Of a stretch of DNA of 64,000 nucleotides, positions 12,238 to 21,400 are shown piece by piece. The notes beneath the pieces are model-generated. The model was not told where the DNA came from. It saw only the letters and a list, made by a program, of their open reading frames with translations, and did no database searches. The stretch lies in NCBI GenBank assembly GCA_016287565.1, contig JAEFAM010000006.1, forward strand, positions 1-64,000. The letters run 5' to 3'. The translations under genes and the position numbers were made by a program. Source of the DNA: Clostridia bacterium (GTDB lineage: Bacteria; Bacillota; Clostridia; UBA1212; UBA1255). Position 1 is the first letter of the stretch; each line of letters begins with the position of its first letter.

Positions 12238-12389
12238 CCTTCAGGGACTCGAACCCGAGAGGGTTCAGCCGCGAAACGAAATCTCCGGGGGAGATTCCGG
12301 CGGCTGAATCGCGAGAAGCTGTGCTTCGAGCAGGAAGCGGGCGAGCCAGGAAGGGAATAAGGCGAGGCAGCGGCGAGTCCCTGAAGGTG
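12238..12389. repeat. Copies of the tRNA-Lys 3' end around a hairpin
   Basis: Nineteen bases at 12238-12256 are the exact reverse complement of tRNA positions 12140-12158 (T arm and acceptor). Sixteen bases at 12374-12389 (CGAGTCCCTGAAGGTG) are an exact direct copy of 12145-12160. Between them lies an imperfect hairpin with GGTTCAGCCGC/GCGGCTGAATC arms. The 12163-12480 gap holds nothing else apart from the two terminators. Such 3'-end copies are what integrases leave at tRNA attachment sites, but no integrase is present. Confidence 0.75.
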
Positions 12390-12425
12390 ATTATTAAAGG
12401 TTTTAAGAAAGATCAAAACCTTGAT

Positions 12426-12458
12426 AAAAAAGCGGCAGGTCCTGCCTGCCGCTTTTTT
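12426..12458. terminator. Bidirectional terminator
   Basis: GCGGCAGG (12432-12439) and CCTGCCGC (12445-12452) form a stem with an A-run before and a T-run after. It mainly serves the reverse gene that ends at 12481. Confidence 0.85.
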
Positions 12459-12480
12459 GGATCCATATAAAATACGACTG

Positions 12481-13338
12481 TTATTTCTCCACGTCCTTGA
12501 CGGTAAAGGCGTCGTCCACATGCTTCGAGAGCTGCTCGTCAACGGGGCCGTAGGACGAAACGGCGCTGTCAACAGAGCCGTTGAACGAATCCACGGCGGT
12601 GTTGACCGTATCGGCCGCATCGCTGCGGACAGCATCTGCAGCGTTCTCAGCGGCGTTCTCGGCAGCACTGTAAGCTTCATTGGCATTGTCCGATACCACG
12701 TTCACGTCGATAACGTTGACGCCCGTCGTATCCTCAACCGGCACTTCCTCCACGGCATTCTGGTAAGAGACCACGAAAGGCGGCTGATTCGCCTCGCGCT
12801 CCTTCTCGTTCTTGACGTTCTGCAGCTGTACGCGGATGTAGAAAACGGATGAAATGATGCAGAACAGCAGGCCCAGGGCAAGCTGGCCGAAATATTGAAG
12901 CGCGAAGTCGGGCTCCTGGAACAGCAGCTGGATGCCGATGGCGGCGGCCTGGACAAAGGTAGGCATGCGGTCGATCAGGCCCTCGTTCTTGTATTGCCGG
13001 TACGCCGACAGCACGTCGATGGTCAACGAAATGAACGACGCCAGCAATATCACTATGATCGATATGATGATGCAGATGACGATGCCGCGCTTGGTCAATT
13101 TCTTGCCGAATTTTTTGTAGCCAGTTATTGCCAGGAAGATGGTGAGCAATCCGGCGATGCCGGCAATAAACCCTACCTGCGAGATGAGCACCCAGACGAC
13201 GCCTCCGCCCAGCGCGAACAACAATGCGCCCAGCGTTCCGAGAAGCACGTTCTCGGTAACAGGTGCGCCTGAAGACGTATTTGAACCGGTGGGGCCGGCG
13301 TTTCTGGTGGGATCGGTGTAAACTACGTTAAAAGCCAT
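12481..13338 (-). CDS. Four-TM membrane protein with acidic Ala-rich tail
   Basis: The 285-residue product has two close hydrophobic segments at ~31-70 (LLGTLGALLFALGGGVVWVLI and the next), a third at ~84-108 and a fourth near 150-173. After that comes a hydrophilic tail of about 100 residues rich in Ala, Asp, Asn and Val (AYSAAENAAENAADAVRSD). No family is recognised. It could be a small-protein scaffold or transport accessory, but nothing shows that. It reads toward the tRNA region and ends at a good terminator. Its promoter is at 13363-13391. Confidence 0.65.
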   Translation of the reverse strand: MAFNVVYTDPTRNAGPTGSNTSSGAPVTENVLLGTLGALLFALGGGVVWVLISQVGFIAGIAGLLTIFLAITGYKKFGKKLTKRGIVICIIISIIVILLASFISLTIDVLSAYRQYKNEGLIDRMPTFVQAAAIGIQLLFQEPDFALQYFGQLALGLLFCIISSVFYIRVQLQNVKNEKEREANQPPFVVSYQNAVEEVPVEDTTGVNVIDVNVVSDNANEAYSAAENAAENAADAVRSDAADTVNTAVDSFNGSVDSAVSSYGPVDEQLSKHVDDAFTVKDVEK

Positions 13339-13362
13339 GCTGATTCCTGCCTTTCGGGGGAT

Positions 13363-13391
13363 ATTATACAGATGGAGGGGCGGGTTTGCAA
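13363..13391 (-). promoter_or_regulatory. Reverse promoter for the 285-aa membrane protein
   Basis: On the reverse strand TTGCAA (13386-13391) and TATAAT (13363-13368) are 17 bases apart, 25 bases ahead of the start codon. Confidence 0.7.
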
Positions 13392-13414
13392 GAGAAGGCG
13401 AACGGGGGACAGAC

Positions 13415-13444
13415 TTGCGTTTTCCGGCCGCCCTCGAATATAAT
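13415..13444 (+). promoter_or_regulatory. Forward promoter for the interrupted LRR gene
   Basis: TTGCGT at 13415-13420 and TATAAT at 13439-13444 (18-base spacer) lead to a GGGAGG ribosome site and ATG 13482. It is divergent from the promoter at 13363. Confidence 0.55.
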
Positions 13445-13889
13445 TATCCAAAACCCACGGCAGGGAGGCACGAATAAGAATATGAGCAGGAAATTGTCCG
13501 CCACCGAACAATATTTGTACACTTTGTCCGCGTCGATGCCGAACCTGGAATTTGCCACAGATCGGCTGTTTTCTTGATTTCAAGCAGGATGTTGTCGATC
13601 TCATCGCAGTCGATCTCGCCGGTCGTGTTCATCCGCTTCAGACGCTCGTTGAGGTTCATTCCAAGGCGGCGAAATTCCGACGCATAAAGCGCGTAATCAA
13701 TGTCAGTTGCCGGGATGACCTCTGTTTCACTCATCAGTTTGCGGATATACGCACAGCGGTTCAGCCCTGTTTTTTTGCGTTTTTATCGACTAAGGCGAGC
13801 TCATCGTCGTCAAGCCAGAATTCTGCATCTGAGCGTTTGCCGTGTATAAAGCTGCTCCCCGGAGAGAAAAGACTGCTTTTTGAAAACAA
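13444..13889 (-). pseudogene. mobC: mobC-like relaxosome protein relic, frameshifted and truncated
   Basis: Reverse-strand reading gives FIHGKRSDAEFWLDDDELAL...DKNAKK and, after a -1 shift at a run of seven A residues (13770-13776), TGLNRCAYIRKLM, then EFRRLGMNLNERLKRMN and ILLEIKKTADLW. This is the layout of MobC plasmid-mobilisation relaxosome proteins: KR start, E...L...A...G, YIRKL, the GxNLN core and a C-terminal helix ending LW. Homology ends at ~13555, where host sequence begins. A possible TTG start at 13889 is preceded by GGAAAGGA. The slip site A-AAA-AAC could allow translational frameshifting, but with the missing C-terminus a dead relic is more likely. It marks the island as derived from a conjugative or mobilisable element. 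Confidence 0.65.
13482..13577 (+). pseudogene. 5' stub of an interrupted gene, probably the LRR gene
   Basis: A good promoter and ribosome site introduce ATG 13482, and about 25 codons (MSRKLSATEQYLY... ASMPNLEFA) read in the local GC-rich style. At ~13556 the sequence runs into a reverse-strand mobC relic and the frame stops at 13577. MPNLEFA is typical of the start of a leucine-rich repeat. A forward LRR 3' fragment starts at 27082 on the far side of the lower-GC island. I infer that both are halves of one gene split by the island. The same-gene link is unproven. Confidence 0.5.
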
Positions 13890-13935
13890 AAAAGTCCTTT
13901 CCCGATAAAGAGAAAGAACTTCAACAAGAAAGAAT

Positions 13936-14034
13936 GCGAAATCCTAAGCGAAATCCATGCGAAATGAAGCGAAATTAGCGTAATTTGTTTCGCTTATTTC
14001 GCTTATCAACTTCCGAAAACAATTTTCCGGAAGA
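13936..14034. repeat. Iteron-like GCGAAAT repeats and hairpin upstream of the island genes
   Basis: GCGAAAT occurs as direct repeats at 13936, 13948, 13959 and 13969, then inverted as GTTTCGC (13987) and ATTTCGC (13996). A hairpin with CTTCCG/CGGAAG arms follows at about 14010-14034. Nothing coding is seen between 13890 and 14155. The cluster lies about 60 bases before the promoter of the DUF4143 gene and could be an operator or a relic of a replication or transfer origin. Confidence 0.6.
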
Positions 14035-14095
14035 ACGCTTCAAGAAAAGTGCGACGATGCGGCGAAAAAGTTCATGGAAAAGTGTAAATTATATT

Positions 14096-14124
14096 TTGAT
14101 TTCTCCGTGGATTTGTGTTATGAT
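14096..14124 (+). promoter_or_regulatory. Promoter of the DUF4143 ATPase gene
   Basis: TTGATT at 14096-14101, 17-base spacer, TATGAT at 14119-14124, then AGGAGG before ATG 14156. Confidence 0.75.
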
Positions 14125-14155
14125 AATACCATCGAGAATTATAGGAGGATGAAGA

Positions 14156-15520
14156 ATGCTCCAACGTAAAATCACAAAGCAAATTGAAGAGTTCTACAAG
14201 GGCAACCCGAAAAAGGCGCTGATGATCATCGGCGCCCGTCAGGTCGGTAAGTCTTATATAATCGAACAGTTCGCAAAAGCAAACTACGACAGCGTGATCA
14301 AAATGGATTTCATCGAGAATCCGGATTATATCCCGCTTTTCGAGGGTGCGCAGGGTGCGGATGAGATTTTGCTGCGCCTTTCTGCGCTTTTCGGCGACCG
14401 GATGATCCCGGGAAAAACGATGATCTTCTTTGACGAGGTGCAGGAGTGCAAGGAACTGATCACGCAGATCAAGTACCTTGTTCAGGACGGCAAGTATTCG
14501 TATATCCTCAGCGGCTCCCTGCTCGGAACCGTTTTCAAGGACATCATTTCCGCCCCGGTGGGATATATGGATATCATCACGATGTTTCCGCTTGACTTTG
14601 AGGAATTTGCGTGGGCAAACAGCGTCGGTACAAAGGTCATCGATGCGCTTCGTAAATCGTTTGAACAAAAGACGCCGGTGGATCAGTTCATCCACGAGCG
14701 TATGATCGCCCTGTTTGAGCTTTATCTCATCGTCGGTGGAATGCCGGAGGCGGTCTCCGCCTATCTGGAAACGAAGAACCTTCGAAAGGTCGCCGATACT
14801 CAGAATGCAATCATCCGGCTGTATAAACGCGATATTTCGAAATACGACGAGAAGAATCGATTGTATCTCAATGAGATCTTCGACCTGATCCCCAGCGAGC
14901 TGAACGCAAAGAATAAGCGCTTTATCCTGAAGAATCTCAACGAAAAAGCGCGCTTCGATAAGTATTACGACAGTTTCCTGTGGCTGAAAAACGCCGGCGT
15001 CGCGCTTCCTGCAAACGTCGTAGACGAGCCGAGAGTTCCGCTTCTGCTTTCAAAATCTCAGAACCTGTTTAAATTGTTCTCGAACGACGTCGGCCTGCTC
15101 GCAGCGCAGTACGGCAATGAGATCCAGCTAAAGATTCTGCAGCATGAAACAACGATAAACTTCGGTTCAATTTACGAAAACGTCGCCGCCGAAGAGCTGG
15201 CAGCCCACGGATATGCGCTCTATTACTACAACAGCAAGAAGTTCGGCGAGCTTGACTTTGTGATCGAAGAGGACGGAAAAATCCTGCCAATCGAGATCAA
15301 ATCCGGCAAGGACTATTACCGCCACAACGCAATGGATAACGTGCTGAATCTGACAGATTACGGCATCGAAGAGGGCTACGTTTTCTGCAACGGCAACGTC
15401 GAAACAGACGGCAAGGTCACCTACTTCCCGATCTATATGCTGATGTTCCTGCAAAAGCAGGAACTGCCGAAGGAAATCCTGTTCAACACCGATTTTTCGG
15501 ACCTGAACGACAAGATATAA
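14156..15520 (+). CDS. AAA_14/DUF4143-family ATPase with PD-(D/E)XK-like C-terminus
   Basis: This 454-residue protein belongs to the common AAA_14-DUF4143 group. Walker A is GARQVGKS (26-33), Walker B is MIFFDEVQ with Asp 93, and a sensor-like LSGSLLG lies near 119-125. The C-terminal DUF4143 part has the nuclease-fold signature GELDFVIE (Asp 367) and EIKSGK (Glu 380, Lys 382). The family is widespread, often mobile and of uncertain function; a role in defence or as a stand-alone selfish or regulatory ATPase has been suggested. It has its own promoter and an AGGAGG site. It is separated by 104 bases and an inverted repeat from the helicase gene, so it may be a passenger and not part of the four-gene system. 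Sequence composition is less GC-rich than the host genes. Confidence 0.85.
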   Translation: MLQRKITKQIEEFYKGNPKKALMIIGARQVGKSYIIEQFAKANYDSVIKMDFIENPDYIPLFEGAQGADEILLRLSALFGDRMIPGKTMIFFDEVQECKELITQIKYLVQDGKYSYILSGSLLGTVFKDIISAPVGYMDIITMFPLDFEEFAWANSVGTKVIDALRKSFEQKTPVDQFIHERMIALFELYLIVGGMPEAVSAYLETKNLRKVADTQNAIIRLYKRDISKYDEKNRLYLNEIFDLIPSELNAKNKRFILKNLNEKARFDKYYDSFLWLKNAGVALPANVVDEPRVPLLLSKSQNLFKLFSNDVGLLAAQYGNEIQLKILQHETTINFGSIYENVAAEELAAHGYALYYYNSKKFGELDFVIEEDGKILPIEIKSGKDYYRHNAMDNVLNLTDYGIEEGYVFCNGNVETDGKVTYFPIYMLMFLQKQELPKEILFNTDFSDLNDKI

Positions 15521-15526
15521 AACCGC

Positions 15527-15609
15527 TTCGATTCGAACCCCCGGACGGTTTTTCAAAAACCGAGGCTCGAAAACAGAGCTGACGTGATACCCCGTGGGTT
15601 CGAATTGAA
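15527..15609. repeat. 14-bp inverted repeat resembling tRNA T arms
   Basis: TTCGATTCGAACCC (15527-15540) is the inverse of GGGTTCGAATTGAA (15596-15609) with one mismatch. Just inside the left arm the reverse strand reads CGGTTTTTGAAAAACCGTCC, like the variable arm of a tRNA-Ser, followed by GGGGGTTCGAATC like its T arm. It is either a tRNA-Ser-like relic or a leader hairpin ahead of the helicase gene. Confidence 0.6.
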
Positions 15610-15624
15610 AAAAAGAGGGATAAG

Positions 15625-18447
15625 ATGATTACAAAATATCATGCCAAATACTATGCCAATCTGCTTGCCGGGCAAGCCATCGGCGGTAATATTGACAGCT
15701 TATCTCAGTCGCTTCTGAATGCTGCCGTCGATATAAACCCTCATCAGATCGAGGCGGCGCTTTTTGCGTTCAAATCCCCCTTGTCAAAGGGCGTTATCTT
15801 TGCTGATGAAGTCGGTCTCGGAAAGACTATTGAAGCCGGACTTGTTCTCTGTCAGTACTGGGCAGCCGGGAAGCGCAAGATCCTTATCATCTGCCCTGCC
15901 TCCATTCGTAAACAGTGGGGTTACGAGCTTACGGAGAAGTTCGGCATCGACAATGAAGTTCTGGATGCAAGGAACTACAACGACTACGAACGCAGAGGCT
16001 TGGATCCTTTCTATCAAAAAAAGGTGATCATCTGCTCCTACAATTTTGCCGCCAGGAAAAAAGATGAGATCAAACGCCGTGGTTTTGATTTTGCCATCAT
16101 CGATGAGGCGCATAAACTGCGAAACGTATATAAGAAAAACGCAAAAACTGCCCAAGCAATCAAAGAGTCGCTCTCAGCTATGAAAAAGCTTTTGTTGACC
16201 GCTACACCGTTCCAGAATTCTTTAATGGAGTTATTCGGCTTGACCAGCGTCATCAACGACAACATCTTCGGCGACGCCCGTTCTTTCCGAGCTGAGTACG
16301 TATATGATGAGAATCTTTCCGATCTGCAGCAGCGTTTGCTTCCATATTACAAGCGTACGCTTCGCCGCGACGTAAAGGAGTACATAAACTATACCAATCG
16401 CCTGCCGATCACTCAGCAGTTTGACGCAACGGATCTCGAATCGAAACTGTACGAAGACGTTTCCGAATTCCTGCGCAGAGAGGACGTGTATTCCGTCCCC
16501 AAGCGTCAACGGATGCTGACGACAATGATCATTCGCAAAATCCTTGCCTCCTCCACCTACGCCTTAATTGGCACGCTTACCACCGTCAAATCCAGATTGG
16601 AGCAGATGCTGAATAACGAGTCTGTGAAACAGCTTACGCTTTCCGACTATCTCGACGAGGATGAGGCGGAGCTCTACGAAGAAGACGATGATGAAGAGAA
16701 CCTCATCGAAGATGAGAAGATCGATCTCGAAAAGCTGCGTGAGGAGATCAAAACGATAGAGGGATTTATTACAACAGCTCTGCAGGTCAAATACGACTCA
16801 AAATCGGAGGCGCTCTTGCAGGCATTAGAGCAGTCTTTCTCCATACTTCCCAAGACCGGCGCAAACAGGAAGGCTCTGATCTTTACAGAATCCACCAGAA
16901 CGCAGAAATACCTGAAGGATTATCTGGATCAGCACGGTTACGCCGGAAAGATCGTTACGTTCAACGGTTCCAACAACGATCCGGAATCGGGCGCCATCTA
17001 TGACGCCTGGTACGCAAGAAACGCTTATAACGGGAAGGCCAGCGGGATCAAGGCCGCCGATAAGCGTGTAGCCCTGGTTGAGTACTTCCGGGATCAGGCG
17101 GAGATTATGATCGCCACGGAGGCTGCGGCGGAAGGACTCAACCTGCAATTCTGTTCCCTCGTTGTAAACTACGATCTCCCGTGGAACCCGCAGCGTATCG
17201 AGCAGCGTATCGGCCGCTGCCATCGTTACGGGCAAAAGTGTGACGTCGTGGTCGTGAACTTTGTCAACAAGCGCAATTACGCCGATGTGCGTGTCTATAA
17301 TCTACTGCTCGACAAATTCCACCTGTTCAATGATGTGTTCGGTGCCTCCGATGATGTACTGGGTCAGGCCGATGCCATTGATTTCGAGCGGCGCATCTGG
17401 GAGATCTATCAGGAATGCCGCACGGAAGCGGAGATCAACGCCGCTTTTGAAAAACTCCAGCACGACCTGCAGGATCAGATCAACGAAAAAATGCGGGACG
17501 TCCGGGAACAGGTGCTGGAGAACTTCGATATCGGCGTTCAAGAACGGCTGAAGCTGGCAAAAAGCGAAACCGGCGCGTTCCTGAACCGCTATGAACACAT
17601 CTTCTGGGAACTGACGAAATACGTACTCGGTAAAGACGCCGAATTTGATGACGAAAACCACTTCTTCCGTTTGCTGATCCCGGTGGCGGGCTGCAAGACG
17701 GGAAAATACGAACTGCTCTCCTGCGTGACCGACGGCATCCCATACCGTTTGTCTCATCCGTTGGCGCAATACGTATTGCATACGGCTCTTGCGATTCAAA
17801 CGGGAGACGGCGCCATCACTTTCCGGGAGAATGATCTGGCGCTGAAAGTAACGCTGCCGGAATATCTGAAAAAACAGTCCGGCTATTTGGTGCTTTCCCA
17901 TTTGGCTGTATCGGCCTTTGACGATGAGCAATACTGCCTCTTCACGGCGTTCACAAAAGACGGGCGATTCCTCTCGCAGGAAGATTGCGAAAAACTGTTT
18001 CTTTGCGGCGGCGCTGAAACCGAATTCGGAGGCATCACCGATGATATCCGCAAAAAGCTCGGCGCCAATTCCACACAGCATACCAAGAGTAAACTGCAGG
18101 AGATCGACAGCCGGAATCTCGGATACTTCCGGGAAGAGGAAGAGCGCATCTTCCGCTGGGAAAAGGACCTGATCGAGAGCATCGAAAAGGAACTTGACGT
18201 GGTAAAGCGTTCAATCCGGGAGCAGGAGCGGCTTTCCCGCAGCGCCGCCAACATGGAAGAAAAGCTAGTGATCACAAAAAAGATCGAAGAGTTGGAACGG
18301 CAAAAACGGAAAAAGCGAAACGAACTGGCTGACCGAGAAGACGAAGTCAGCACGCAACGCCGCAAGATGATCGAGGAGCTTGACCGCCGGATGGTCAAGA
18401 CCACCAATACCGACGATATATTCGTTGTCACATGGCAAACGAGATAA
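15625..18447 (+). CDS. SNF2-family helicase of a defence operon
   Basis: The 940-residue protein is a superfamily 2 SNF2-type DNA translocase. Visible motifs: Walker A GLGKT at 64-68 (DEVGLGKTIEAGL), Ia ICPAS, motif II DEAH at 160-163 (IIDEAHKLRN), III LLTATPFQN, V ATEAAAEGLNLQ and VI QRIEQRIGRCHRYGQ at 523-537. An acidic stretch (DEDEAELYEEDDDEEN) sits between the motor halves. The C-terminal 100 residues form a charged coiled coil. It resembles DrmD-like helicases of DISARM and the helicase of helicase-methylase-ATPase defence sets. A GAGGG site lies before ATG 15625. The methyltransferase starts 12 bases after its stop, so the two are co-transcribed. Likely role: sensing or translocating along foreign DNA. 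Confidence 0.85.
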   Translation: MITKYHAKYYANLLAGQAIGGNIDSLSQSLLNAAVDINPHQIEAALFAFKSPLSKGVIFADEVGLGKTIEAGLVLCQYWAAGKRKILIICPASIRKQWGYELTEKFGIDNEVLDARNYNDYERRGLDPFYQKKVIICSYNFAARKKDEIKRRGFDFAIIDEAHKLRNVYKKNAKTAQAIKESLSAMKKLLLTATPFQNSLMELFGLTSVINDNIFGDARSFRAEYVYDENLSDLQQRLLPYYKRTLRRDVKEYINYTNRLPITQQFDATDLESKLYEDVSEFLRREDVYSVPKRQRMLTTMIIRKILASSTYALIGTLTTVKSRLEQMLNNESVKQLTLSDYLDEDEAELYEEDDDEENLIEDEKIDLEKLREEIKTIEGFITTALQVKYDSKSEALLQALEQSFSILPKTGANRKALIFTESTRTQKYLKDYLDQHGYAGKIVTFNGSNNDPESGAIYDAWYARNAYNGKASGIKAADKRVALVEYFRDQAEIMIATEAAAEGLNLQFCSLVVNYDLPWNPQRIEQRIGRCHRYGQKCDVVVVNFVNKRNYADVRVYNLLLDKFHLFNDVFGASDDVLGQADAIDFERRIWEIYQECRTEAEINAAFEKLQHDLQDQINEKMRDVREQVLENFDIGVQERLKLAKSETGAFLNRYEHIFWELTKYVLGKDAEFDDENHFFRLLIPVAGCKTGKYELLSCVTDGIPYRLSHPLAQYVLHTALAIQTGDGAITFRENDLALKVTLPEYLKKQSGYLVLSHLAVSAFDDEQYCLFTAFTKDGRFLSQEDCEKLFLCGGAETEFGGITDDIRKKLGANSTQHTKSKLQEIDSRNLGYFREEEERIFRWEKDLIESIEKELDVVKRSIREQERLSRSAANMEEKLVITKKIEELERQKRKKRNELADREDEVSTQRRKMIEELDRRMVKTTNTDDIFVVTWQTR

Positions 18448-18459
18448 GGAGTAACTGAT

Positions 18460-21400
18460 ATGAGCGAGAAACTACAGAGATTTACCGATCTGATGAAACA
18501 GGTCTTTGAGCTTGACAAGTCCGACCTTGATTTCGGTATCTACCGGATCATGAACATCCGCAAGGCTGAAATTGAAAAGTTCCTTACGGAAGGTCTGCCG
18601 GAAAAAGTGAGGGATACCCTTGCGCCTTTTGCTCAGGGAAATACGGATGAGATCAAAGCGCGCATGGCGCAGATAGAGCAAGCTTTGGGCGATGTGTCTG
18701 TGATTCCGGATTCCGTACCCATGAAAGCCGAATATCTGAAGCTGCAAAAGCAACTTTCCGAAGGGACCGACCTCGCTGCTCTGGAAACCGACGTATATTC
18801 CGCTCTTTACTCCTTCTTCAATCGCTATTACGAGGAAGGCGACTTTATTTCCAAACGTCGGTACAAGGAAGGCGTTTACGCTATCCCATATGAAGGTGAG
18901 GAAGTCAAGCTCTACTGGGCGAATCAGGATCAGTATTACATCAAAACCAGCGAGAATTTCAAGGATTACACGTTTGTCGTTGACGAATATACCGTTCACT
19001 TCCGGTTAGTGGACGCCACCACGGAGCAGAACAACAACAAGGAGTCCGCAGACAGCAAGCGCGTCTTCATGCTCTTCACCGAGGATGAGGAAAACTATCC
19101 CGGCATCAAGACCTTTGAGTATAACGAAGAGACGAAAGAACTGATAATCCACTTTATCTTTGATATTCCGGAGAATAAAAAGAAGAAATACTTTGACGAG
19201 AACTACGAGGCGATCCGTAAATACGTTTTTGAGAATCACCTTCCCATGTGGTCGGATCTGCTCTCGTCGATCCCCGGCAATGATACCGTTGACCTGCTGA
19301 AAAAACACCTGAACGGTTACGTTGCAAAAAATACCTTCGACTACTTCATCCATAAGGATCTGCGGGGCTTCCTGACGCGGGAGTTGGATTTCTACATCAA
19401 AAGCGAGATCATGCACCTGGACGATCTGGATACCGGTAATGAAGCTCGCGTTGAAACTTACCTTGCCAAGGTAAAGGCCATCAAGCGCGTCGGTAAGATC
19501 ATCATTGATTTCCTTGCTCAGATCGAAGATTTCCAGAAAAAGCTCTGGCTGAAAAAGAAATTCGTCGTGGAGACCAACTGGTGTATGACACTTGACAAAG
19601 TCGACGAATCTTTTTGGCCGGAGATCATCGCAAACAAGGCGCAGATCGACGAATGGATTGCGATGTACGCTATTGACGAGGTGGAACCTGCTATTGGAGT
19701 CGAAGGCTGGACGAATCCGCCCAGTCTGGATTTCCTGCACCAAAATCAGAATCTGATCATTGATACCAAGCATTTTAACGAGGATTTCAAGGAGCGGTTG
19801 GTTGCGAGTATTGATCGTCTGGATGATAATACAACTGGTTTGATGATCAACGGGGATAATTACCACGCGCTAACTCTTCTGACAGAAAAGTACCAGAAAA
19901 AGGTGAGTTGTATCTATGGAGATCCTCCATATAATGCTAAATCGAGCGAAATTCTATATAAGAATAGTTTTAAGCATTCATCGTGGATTGCGATGATGCA
20001 AAACAGACTTCAACTATGCGCTGATCTGAAAACAGAACGAGGAGCAATCATCACTGCAATAGATGAAAATGAGGGCTTTAATCTCTCCAAGTTGCTGGAT
20101 TTAATGTTCCCTGAATGGGATAAGACTGTAGTGACCGTTCTTCATAATCCGGCAGGAGTGCAAGGAGACAATTTTTCCTATAGTCATGAGTATGCGATGT
20201 TCATATTCCAAAAATTCAAGCATGTGATCGGAAGAAAAGAATTGGAAGAAAAATCCACCGAACCGTTTCGCGATTGGGGTCCTTCCGGCTTGAGGAATCC
20301 ACAAGGAGATACATTTTACCCAATTTATGTAAGCCTTGAAGGAGATCGCATACTCGGTTTCGGAAAAGCATGCGCCAGTGATTTCCATCCCGGTGCGCAA
20401 AACATTATTACAAAAGAACATATCGAAGTGTATCCCATTGGAGATGATGGAACAGAAAAGAAGTGGGTCTTTGCTCGTAACTCAATAGAAGAGGTTGAAG
20501 ATGACCTCTATCCAGTAAAGAATGGTGACATAGTTCAAATATATCGAGACAAATCTAAAGGAAGCTTCAAAACAGTATGGCTCGATAAAAAATATTATGC
20601 GAATATTTATGGGTCCAAATTATTCAACAATATAATGGGATCAAAGAGATTTGACTTTCCTAAATCGTTGTATACTGCTTCGGACTGCGTCTACGCGGTC
20701 AATGAGGTGCAGAAAAATCCTGCAATTATCCTGGATTATTTTGCGGGCTCCGGGACCACAGGGCATGCTGTAGTTAATTTGAACCGAGAAGATCATATTA
20801 ATAGAAAGTATATTCTTATTGAGATGGGGGAGTATTTCGATACGGCAACCAAACCGCGCATGCAAAGAGTAGTATATTCCGATGATTGGAAAGATGGAAA
20901 GCCTCAGAATCGCAACACCGGCGTATCTCAGATCATCAAATACATGCGCCTCGAAAGCTATGAAGACGCTCTGTCCAACATTGAATTGAAAGACGATAAC
21001 TTGCAGATGCATATCTTGTTCGGTGAGGACTATCTCATCCAGTATATGCTGGATTTGGAGAGCAAGGACAGCATTTTGAACGTTTCCGCGTTTAAAGATC
21101 CATTCAATTACAAGATGAAGATCACCGAGAAAAACGAATGCAAAGAACGCCCGGTGGACCTGATCGAGACCTTCAATTATCTCATCGGTTTGACGGTAAC
21201 ACATCATGGCGCGGTATCGTATTTCTCTGCCAAGCCTGCCGCCGATCCCGCTTACGAAGGCGCCGTGGAACTGATGAAGGATCTCGGCGGTCAGTATGCG
21301 TTTCGGCAGATCGAGGGCACGCTTCCCGACGGACGCCGCGCGCTGGTGATTTGGCGTATCGTGTCGGACAACGTGCTGGAGAGCAACGCCGCCCTAGACG

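Noticed and set aside
12163-12480. Second tRNA gene on the reverse strand at 12238-12256
   Set aside because: Only the T arm and part of the acceptor are present; no D or anticodon arm follows.
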